A stretch of DNA of 6,220 nt from Chloroflexota bacterium (GTDB lineage: Bacteria > Chloroflexota > UBA6077 > CF-72), in assembly GCA_019242065.1 (NCBI GenBank), contig JAFAWJ010000082.1, positions 1 through 6,220 on the forward strand, in the 5' to 3' direction. The position numbers were made by a program, and so were the translations under genes. Shown here piece after piece: positions 1-6,220 of the stretch (the stretch's first letter is position 1; each line of letters starts with the position of its first letter). The notes under the pieces are model-generated. The model was not told the origin of the DNA. It worked only from the letters and a program-made list of their open reading frames with translations, and did no database searches.

Positions 1-292
1 CGAGCGCCTCGTCGACGATGGCGGTACCTACGTCGCGCGCCTGAAGGATTTCGGTTTCCAGATCGACCCCGAACTCCTCGCCGACATGCTCGGCGCGCGC
101 CAGGACCGTGTCGCCTTTGGCAGCCTCGGGCGGAAGATCGACGTCCAGGGGCAGCGTGCGCTTCACCTCTATGACGTAGATCGCGTACACCGAGGCTTTG
201 CCGCGCCGCCCGATCTGACAGGCCAGGGCCACGGCGTCTTCGTCGGTGGGGTTGCCGTTCACCGGTACAAGAATTCGGCTAGCGCGGATCAC
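1..292 (-). CDS. Universal stress protein (UspA family), N-terminal part, cut by the window edge
   Basis: The minus strand from GTG at 292 translates to 97 residues before the left edge. They begin MIRASRILVPVNGNP, the first beta strand and loop of a Usp fold, followed by an acidic helix start (TDEDAVALACQIGRR), a second strand (SVYAIYVIEV), the usual variable loop and a long helix (about 60-74), then LETEILQARDVGTAIVDEA, which resembles the third strand and following helix. Usp proteins are cytoplasmic, often ATP-binding, stress- or starvation-related proteins. The C-terminal glycine-rich ATP-binding motif lies outside the window, so ATP binding cannot be judged. The loop after strand one has Asn at position 12, where ATP-binding members usually have Asp (PVDGS type). 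GTG is chosen because the Usp fold begins within a few residues; a TTG further upstream in the same frame would overlap the proposed -35 box. The gene lies 42 nt downstream of the Nudix gene on the same strand but seems to have its own promoter. Confidence 0.82.
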   Translation of the reverse strand, partial: MIRASRILVPVNGNPTDEDAVALACQIGRRGKASVYAIYVIEVKRTLPLDVDLPPEAAKGDTVLARAEHVGEEFGVDLETEILQARDVGTAIVDEAL

Positions 293-302
293 GGCGACCC
301 AT

Positions 303-331
303 TTTCTAGCATTGCAGCCCGTATGGGTCAA
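303..331 (-). promoter_or_regulatory. Sigma-70-type promoter for the universal stress protein gene
   Basis: Read on the minus strand, TTGACC (331-326) is followed by a 17-nt spacer and TAGAAA (308-303). This gives 5/6 and 4/6 matches to the TTGACA/TATAAT consensus at ideal spacing. The -35 box starts four nt after the Nudix stop codon. The expected transcription start lies around 298-295, only a few nt before the GTG at 292, so the message would be nearly leaderless; no Shine-Dalgarno sequence is visible. Box identity is read directly; promoter activity is inference. Confidence 0.5.
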
Positions 332-334
332 ACA

Positions 335-916
335 TCAGATCCCCAACCGGCGCGCTGCTCGTAACAACCCGAGCGCGCTCATGCCATGGACGATACGCCC
401 ATCCATGACCGCGGCGATGGCTTCGGCCAGCGGCAGACGCTGCACGAGCATGTCGTGCTCGCCCCCGTCGCGCTGATGCCGGCCCGCGTCGGCGACTTCG
501 AGTGGCTCGAGCCCGTGCACCAGGAACATGTGCCAGCGACCGTTGATGCTGGCGCTCGAGAAGCCGACACTGAGCAGCTCCCAGGTGCGGCCACGCATCC
601 CGACTTCCTCGGCCAGCTCGCGCTGCATGGCGTCCAGCGGCGTCTCGCCCGCTTCGCCAGTGCCGCCCGGGATTTCCCACGAGTTGCGCCCCCACGGGTA
701 GCGCCACTGGCGCACCAGGTAGACGTTGCCGGCATCGTCGACCGGCACCGCCGACACCACCGGCGCGCGGACTTCGAGGTAGGCGTAGCTGCCGGGCTGT
801 CCGTCGGGCTGCGTCACCCCATCCTCTCTGAACAGCAGGTGGCCGTTGTCGAAGACCACCCGTGACGAGGTGGTCTGCCAGGGATTTGCGCCGTCGAGCG
901 CGAGGGGGTCAGTCAT
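335..916 (-). CDS. Nudix hydrolase, ADP-ribose pyrophosphatase-like
   Basis: A 193-residue protein with a perfect Nudix box (GX5EX7REUXEEXGU) at residues 85-107: G85, E91, R99-E100, E103-E104 and G106 are all present, so the Mg2+-binding catalytic helix is intact. The preceding VRQWRYP and SWEIPGG segments are typical of the ADP-ribose/NDP-sugar pyrophosphatase subgroup, which hydrolyses ADP-ribose to AMP and ribose-5-phosphate in the cytosol. The N-terminal strand region (about residues 15-55) also fits that subgroup. The start is uncertain. ATG at 916 gives a normal-length family member but lacks a clear ribosome site. An in-frame TTG at 955 would add 13 residues and has GAGG directly against it, too close for good use. 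The gene is divergent from the GNAT/Ycf45 operon and lies 42 nt upstream of the universal stress protein gene. Exact substrate cannot be read from sequence. Confidence 0.9.
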   Translation of the reverse strand: MTDPLALDGANPWQTTSSRVVFDNGHLLFREDGVTQPDGQPGSYAYLEVRAPVVSAVPVDDAGNVYLVRQWRYPWGRNSWEIPGGTGEAGETPLDAMQRELAEEVGMRGRTWELLSVGFSSASINGRWHMFLVHGLEPLEVADAGRHQRDGGEHDMLVQRLPLAEAIAAVMDGRIVHGMSALGLLRAARRLGI

Positions 917-1032
917 GCGTGGCGGTGAGTAACAGCGAGTAAAACGAGAGCTCAACCTCGATCGTCACGAAACGCCACCAGTCGGGCGGCGGCCATGCGA
1001 TAATGTCGGCTGGTCCGGCCCCGTTTACAGTG
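917..1032. promoter_or_regulatory. Divergent intergenic promoter region (Nudix / GNAT-Ycf45 operon)
   Basis: This 116-nt stretch separates two divergently transcribed units, so both probably start here. On the plus strand a good extended -10 is visible at 996-1004. On the minus strand only weak boxes are seen: TTGAGC (955-950) followed after 16 nt by GTTACT (933-928), which would place the Nudix transcript start very close to its ATG at 916. No clear operator palindrome was found. Confidence 0.45.
996..1004 (+). promoter_or_regulatory. Extended -10 promoter for the GNAT-Ycf45-tmk-darA operon
   Basis: TGCGATAAT reads as an extended -10 (TGn plus GATAAT, 5/6 match to TATAAT). No convincing -35 box is found 16-18 nt upstream, which is tolerable for extended -10 promoters. 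The predicted transcription start near 1011 leaves about a 20-nt leader before ATG 1033. The ATG at 1003 sits inside the -10 hexamer, so it could not be translated from this promoter. Confidence 0.45.
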
Positions 1033-1992
1033 ATGCTCGTTCGCAGGCTGCGCCCCAATGACCTGGTGGGGCTTGCATCGTTCCAGCGTCGTGCCGGCGC
1101 AACGGAGATTACCGCGCACGCGTGGCCGCGTGTCGAGCCTGAGAGCGGGCATCTGCCGTACATGAGTCTTGTATCTGCGACGCTCGGTCATCGGCCAGGT
1201 GGCCGCCGCACGTGGCTGGCCGAATCGGGCGGGCATATCGTCGGTCTGGCCGTGGCACGCCCGCGTGCCGGCGGGCTGGTGTGGGACGTTCCGCATCTGC
1301 ATGCCGATGCCGAGGCCGACACCGCTGGCGCCGACTTGCTGGAACAGGTTGTGACGTGTGCTGGCTCGCACGCCGCCCGACGCGTGTTCCTGGAAACGCC
1401 CTCGGGTAGTCGAGGGCTGGACGTCGCGCGCCGCGCCGCGTTCGACCGATTCACGTCGAGCGAGCTGTTCGTTCTGGCGCCGGGCTTCAAAATCGAACGC
1501 ACCGACGTGTTCGAGGCGCGCCCGCGTTTTCGGGCTGACGAACAAACGCTCTTCCAGCTGTACATGGCCGCGGTCCCCGCACCGGTGCGGGCGGCCGAGG
1601 CGATGACCCTCGAGGAATGGGGCGCGCTGTATCCCGGCAGAAAACGCTGGCAACCGTCGTTCACCGGCTCGCGCCAGCAGTACGTGTGGGAGCTGGGCAC
1701 GTCCCTGGTCGGGTGGATGGAGCTGACCTTCGGGCAGCGCAGTCAGTACCTCGACCTGCTCGTCAATCCCCGCTATGAGGACGCCGCGGACCGCCTGGTG
1801 CGCTATGCGCTGCTGCAAGCCAGTCCGAAGGCGCCCGTCTACGCCGTTGCACGTGAGTATCAGTCGTCGCTGGCGCAGGCTTTGCAGCGCAGCGGCTTTC
1901 GCCTGGCCGCGCAGCACGAGCTGTTCGTGAAGCTGCTCGCCGCCCGCGTACGCGAGCCACGGCTGGTAACCGCCAATCTGGTAGGAGGCTAG
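1033..1992 (+). CDS. Tandem GNAT-like (acetyltransferase-fold) protein of unknown function
   Basis: A 319-residue protein that appears to hold two GNAT-like halves. The first (about 1-152) opens with MLVRRLRPNDLVGLASF, a typical GNAT strand-1/helix-1 start, and contains TWLAESGGHIVGLAVARP. The second (about 165-302) has QQYVWELGTSLVGWMEL, then YLDLLVNPRYEDAADRLVRY, and ends with AREYQSSLAQALQRSGFRL, matching the usual 'E...A..LY.k.GF' ending of GNAT domains. Neither half shows a clean Q/RxxGxG/A acetyl-CoA pyrophosphate loop: the sites read ADTAGADLLEQ and PRYEDAADRLV. Catalysis is therefore doubtful. It is first in an operon with the Ycf45-like ATPase, tmk and darA. ATG 1033 is preferred because the fold begins there and the upstream in-frame ATG at 1003 lies within a likely -10 box; starting at 1003 would add ten residues. 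Fold assignment is moderately sure; no substrate is proposed. Confidence 0.72.
   Translation: MLVRRLRPNDLVGLASFQRRAGATEITAHAWPRVEPESGHLPYMSLVSATLGHRPGGRRTWLAESGGHIVGLAVARPRAGGLVWDVPHLHADAEADTAGADLLEQVVTCAGSHAARRVFLETPSGSRGLDVARRAAFDRFTSSELFVLAPGFKIERTDVFEARPRFRADEQTLFQLYMAAVPAPVRAAEAMTLEEWGALYPGRKRWQPSFTGSRQQYVWELGTSLVGWMELTFGQRSQYLDLLVNPRYEDAADRLVRYALLQASPKAPVYAVAREYQSSLAQALQRSGFRLAAQHELFVKLLAARVREPRLVTANLVGG
1984..1988 (+). promoter_or_regulatory. Possible ribosome binding site GGAGG ahead of the Ycf45-like gene
   Basis: GGAGG lies within the last codons of the GNAT-like gene and is the clearest Shine-Dalgarno match in the operon. It ends 16 nt before ATG 2005, longer than the usual 5-9 nt. 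No in-frame start lies closer, because the GNAT stop TAG (1990-1992) is in the same reading frame. It may still help re-initiation after the upstream stop. Confidence 0.35.
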
Positions 1993-2004
1993 ACAACCAG
2001 CGGC

Positions 2005-3714
<1,710 letters not shown>

Positions 3715-4335
3715 GTGTTCATCACGTTGGAGGGTACGGAGGGCTCGGGTAAGTCGGCGCAGGCGCGATTGCTTGCCGCGCGCCTGCGCGCGGCCGGCCG
3801 TGCGGTAGTCGAGACCCGTGAACCTGGCGGCACGCTTCTCGGGGCGGAAGTACGGGCGATCGTGCTGGGCCGCGACGAGCTTGACATCGCCACGCGCGCG
3901 GAGGCTTTGCTCATGAACGCCTCGCGTGCACAATTAGTGGAGCAGGTGATTCGGCCGGCTTTAGAACGGGACGAGGTCGTGATCTGCGATCGGTTCGCCG
4001 ATTCAACGCTTGCGTACCAGGGGGCTGGTCGTGGGCTGCCGACGGACGCGCTTGCCTCGGTCATCGCCTTCGCGACTGCCGGGCTGCAGCCTGACCTGAC
4101 GCTGCTGCTGGACCTGCCGGTCGAGGTTGGCCTGGCGCGCAAGCAGGCCCAAGCGCAGGCCAATCGCTTCGAGGCCGAGACCCTGGCTTTCCACGCGCGC
4201 GTTCGGGCGGCGTATCAGTCGCTGGCTGCCGCCGAGCCGCATCGCTGGTGCTGTTTCGATGGCGTTGCACCTGTGGACCAGGTCGCTGGGGACATCTGGC
4301 ACGTGGTGGCTGTGCGGATGGGCCTTGCGGCATGA
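3715..4335 (+). CDS. tmk: Thymidylate (dTMP) kinase
   Basis: A 206-residue protein, the normal length for bacterial dTMP kinase, which phosphorylates dTMP to dTDP with ATP in the cytosol, an essential step of dTTP synthesis. It begins MFITLEGTEGSGKS, with the P-loop at 7-14 (G7, G10, G12, K13, S14). The substrate-site motif REPGGT is at 35-40, and the DRF motif at 92-94 continues as ADSTLAYQG, matching the DR(Y/F)xxSxxAYQG signature. The lid region holds ANRFEAETLAFHARVRAAY (149-167), equivalent to the family's DRFExE...F..RVR.AY. The start is GTG directly after the TGA of the upstream ATPase gene with no intervening base, so translation is probably coupled by re-initiation. The last four bases form an ATGA overlap with the next gene. 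No missing key residue is seen. Confidence 0.96.
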   Translation: MFITLEGTEGSGKSAQARLLAARLRAAGRAVVETREPGGTLLGAEVRAIVLGRDELDIATRAEALLMNASRAQLVEQVIRPALERDEVVICDRFADSTLAYQGAGRGLPTDALASVIAFATAGLQPDLTLLLDLPVEVGLARKQAQAQANRFEAETLAFHARVRAAYQSLAAAEPHRWCCFDGVAPVDQVAGDIWHVVAVRMGLAA

Positions 4336-4661
4336 AGCTGGTCGTGGCGGTCGTGCAATCCGAAGATGCCGGTGGGCTGTTGACGCAGCTGTCCAATCGC
4401 GGCTTTCGGGCGACGCGCATCAAGACCGTGGGCGGCTTCCTGCGCGAGGCGAATGCCACGATCTTCATTGGTGTTGAGGACGCGGACGTCGACACCGTGG
4501 TGCGCACGATTCGCAGCAGCTGCACGACGCGGCAGCAGCAGATCACCGCGATTCCGACGGTGATGGAGCCAGGTGAGTTCTTCCTGCCCTACCCCGTCGA
4601 AGTCGAAGTGGGCGGAGCCACGATCTTCGTGCTGGACGTCGAGCGCTTCGAACGCGTGTAG
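4332..4661 (+). CDS. darA: PII-like cyclic-di-AMP receptor protein (DarA/PstA/YaaQ family)
   Basis: A 109-residue protein, the same length as B. subtilis DarA (YaaQ) and S. aureus PstA, which are trimeric PII-like proteins that bind c-di-AMP in the cytosol. It starts MKLVVAVVQSEDA, carries the signature FRATRIKTVGGFLREAN at 25-41 and ends with YPVEVEVGGATIFVLDV at 87-103, all hallmarks of the family. From my memory of PstA/DarA structures, residues that line the ligand pocket (R26, T28, G35, F36, N41, G47) fall at identical positions here, so ligand binding is likely conserved. The start ATG overlaps the tmk stop as ATGA, implying translational coupling. The tmk-yaaQ order is also known in Firmicutes, where yaaR and holB follow; here the cluster ends at darA. 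Downstream partners are unknown even in well-studied species, so the regulatory output is not assignable. Confidence 0.95.
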   Translation: MKLVVAVVQSEDAGGLLTQLSNRGFRATRIKTVGGFLREANATIFIGVEDADVDTVVRTIRSSCTTRQQQITAIPTVMEPGEFFLPYPVEVEVGGATIFVLDVERFERV

Positions 4662-4664
4662 CTA
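4659..4664. other. Abutting convergent stop codons (TAGCTA)
   Basis: The TAG stop of the c-di-AMP receptor gene (4659-4661) is directly followed by CTA, the complement of the TAG stop of the carboxypeptidase gene (4662-4664). The six bases form a palindrome shared by the two gene ends. There is no intergenic DNA here, and I see no terminator hairpin with a T-run between or near the two stops. Confidence 0.9.
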
Positions 4665-5792
4665 CCAGCTGAAGTTTGTCCAGACCCAATCGAGCAGGGC
4701 GGTGCAATCGCCCGCCAGGTTCTTGCTGTCCAGCAGCGACACGTACACCCGGTGCCCATTGCGCGTCGCCGAGGCCACAATCGTCTTGCCGGCGATATCC
4801 GTGTAGCCAATCTTTACCCCATCCGCGCCCGCGTACGAATACAGCATCGCGTTCAGGTTGTGCAGCGAGTAGTCGTCGCCGACGTACGTCTTGGCTGCCG
4901 CCAGCGTGCGGAACTCGGGATTCTGCATCGCATAGCGCGCCAGCAGCGCCATGTCATACGCGCTCGAATAGTGGTCGTCCGCGTCCATACCACTCGGGGT
5001 GACGAAATGGGTATCGCGCAAGTGCAGGTCGGCGACCTTCTGGTTCATCCACCCCACGTACGTCTGGCGCGAGCCCGCCAGCGAGTAAGCCACCTGCTCG
5101 GCCGCGTCGTTGCCGCTCGGGAGCATCATGCCGTACAGCAACGTCTCGAGCGTGTCATGCTCATCTGGCTCCAGCCCCATGATCGACGAGCCGTCGCACG
5201 CCGCCAGTGCCGAGGAGCTGACCGTGGTGGTGTAGACCGTCTTGATGTCCGGCTGGCGTTCCAGGGCGACGATCGTCGTCACGATCTTGGTGATGCTGGC
5301 CGGCGCTTCGCGAGCGAACGGATCGACCGAGTACAGCAGCGCAGCTGATCCTTCGTCCAGCACCGCAACGTGCGAGGCAGTCACGTGCGGGACCGGGTCG
5401 CTTCCGGTCTGAGTAGGCCCGTTGGTGACCGGAGTGGGCTGGGTGGCTGCATCCGGCGGCGTGATGCGGACGACCGGCGCCAGCGGCGGCAGGGACACGT
5501 GGGCGGGCGGGGCGGCGGTATCGCAGTAATGCTCCTGCTCGGCGCGCGACGGATCGGGCGTCGCCGTCGGCACCTCGGTCGGCACGACAGTCGGCACGGG
5601 CGTCGGCGTCGGCGGCGTTGTCGGGATCGCCGTCGGGACCACGGTCGGCACGGTTGTGGGGATGACGGTGGCCAGCGGAGTAGGTGGCGCCCCGGTCAGC
5701 AGGCCCGCCGTCGGCTCGAGTGGTGCTGCCGATGCCTGACAACCCATGAGCAGAACCACACAGGCGCACAGCGCAGCCAGACGCACAGCCAC
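4662..5792 (-). CDS. Lipoprotein D-alanyl-D-alanine carboxypeptidase (peptidase S11, DacF/PBP5-like)
   Basis: A 376-residue exported serine peptidase expected to trim the terminal D-Ala from peptidoglycan stem peptides. A signal peptide ends in a lipobox, LMGC, with lipidated Cys at 18. A Pro/Thr-rich stalk follows (about 37-81) and a second Pro-rich linker (about 95-137), presumably spanning the wall. The catalytic domain runs from about 140. The SxxK motif is S166-I-T-K169, in APASITKIV, and the SxN motif is S226-G-N228, in LPSGNDAAEQVA. The third motif reads K327-I-G329 (DGVKIGYTDIAGKT) instead of the usual KTG. The protein ends about 47 residues later, so the C-terminal PBP5 beta domain and amphipathic anchor are absent; the N-terminal lipid replaces that anchor. 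The start is GTG 5792, or the GTG two codons later (5786), which is better spaced from GGGGA at 5801-5797. The gene is convergent with darA and divergent from pyrG. Confidence 0.93.
   Translation of the reverse strand: MAVRLAALCACVVLLMGCQASAAPLEPTAGLLTGAPPTPLATVIPTTVPTVVPTAIPTTPPTPTPVPTVVPTEVPTATPDPSRAEQEHYCDTAAPPAHVSLPPLAPVVRITPPDAATQPTPVTNGPTQTGSDPVPHVTASHVAVLDEGSAALLYSVDPFAREAPASITKIVTTIVALERQPDIKTVYTTTVSSSALAACDGSSIMGLEPDEHDTLETLLYGMMLPSGNDAAEQVAYSLAGSRQTYVGWMNQKVADLHLRDTHFVTPSGMDADDHYSSAYDMALLARYAMQNPEFRTLAAAKTYVGDDYSLHNLNAMLYSYAGADGVKIGYTDIAGKTIVASATRNGHRVYVSLLDSKNLAGDCTALLDWVWTNFSW
5550..5684 (-). repeat. Degenerate Pro/Thr-rich repeat stalk within the lipoprotein carboxypeptidase
   Basis: Residues 37-81 are a run of short imperfect units such as VPT, TPTP and IPTT, encoded by repeated GTCGG-type words on the plus strand (many copies of CGTCGG and GTCGGCAC between 5561 and 5660). 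It looks like a flexible extracellular spacer between the lipid anchor and the catalytic domain. Such a tract may change length by slippage. Confidence 0.8.

Positions 5793-6220
<428 letters not shown>

Noticed and set aside
386..865. A 159-codon plus-strand open frame opposite the Nudix gene
   Set aside because: It is antisense to an intact Nudix box and has no recognisable domain; it is a shadow of the high-GC codon pattern.
1576..1591. A perfect 16-bp palindrome CCCGCACCGGTGCGGG
   Set aside because: It lies inside the GNAT-like coding region and encodes ordinary residues; a palindrome of this size is not surprising by chance in several kb of GC-rich DNA, and no T-run or second copy supports a terminator or operator.
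4248..4331. Upstream extension of the c-di-AMP receptor gene to ATG 4248
   Set aside because: The added residues (Trp/Cys/Gly-rich) overlap tmk in another frame and do not belong to the family; ATG 4332 gives the exact 109-residue family length and an ATGA overlap.
4752..5348. A 198-codon plus-strand open frame opposite the carboxypeptidase
   Set aside because: It is Arg/Val-rich shadow coding opposite the S11 catalytic domain, whose three motifs fix the true frame.
5550..5684. Possible CRISPR-like or regulatory tandem repeat
   Set aside because: The GTCGG-type words are irregular in length, have no spacers and are fully explained by Pro/Thr codons in the lipoprotein stalk.

Overview
The window is gene-dense and GC-rich, and looks like ordinary chromosomal housekeeping DNA from a monoderm-like bacterium. 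My best guess is Chloroflexota. This rests on the Ycf45/R3H ATPase next to tmk and a DarA/YaaQ-type cyclic-di-AMP receptor, on a lipoprotein with a long Pro/Thr-rich stalk of the kind common in that phylum, and on frequent GTG starts with few Shine-Dalgarno sites. The assignment is inference; no rRNA or other phylogenetic marker was compared.

Layout. On the minus strand at the left edge is the N-terminal part of a universal stress protein (1-292), preceded in transcription order by a complete Nudix hydrolase of ADP-ribose pyrophosphatase type (335-916). A short divergent promoter region (917-1032) separates these from a tightly packed plus-strand operon. The operon encodes a degenerate tandem-GNAT protein (1033-1992), a Ycf45-like P-loop ATPase with a C-terminal R3H motif (2005-3714), thymidylate kinase tmk (3715-4335) and a 109-residue PII-like c-di-AMP receptor (4332-4661). 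The junctions are a 12-nt gap, a stop followed directly by a start, and an ATGA overlap, so co-transcription and translational coupling are likely. A minus-strand lipoprotein D,D-carboxypeptidase of the S11 family (4662-5792) converges on it, the two stop codons abutting with no spacer. A divergent 73-nt region (5793-5865) then leads to the N-terminal third of CTP synthase pyrG, which runs off the right edge.

How the genes relate. tmk and pyrG both serve pyrimidine nucleotide supply. The tmk-darA pairing matches the tmk-yaaQ order known from Firmicutes. c-di-AMP signalling is commonly tied to osmotic and cell-wall homeostasis, so the facing wall carboxypeptidase is suggestive, but no mechanistic link can be read from the sequence.

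I see no mobile element, CRISPR array, RNA gene, phage gene or defence system, and I do not think the window holds a dramatic new system. The points most worth a second look are the non-canonical KIG motif in the carboxypeptidase, the uncharacterised GNAT-like partner of the Ycf45 ATPase, the same-frame single-stop junction between those two genes, and several promoters placed so that transcripts would be leaderless or nearly so.
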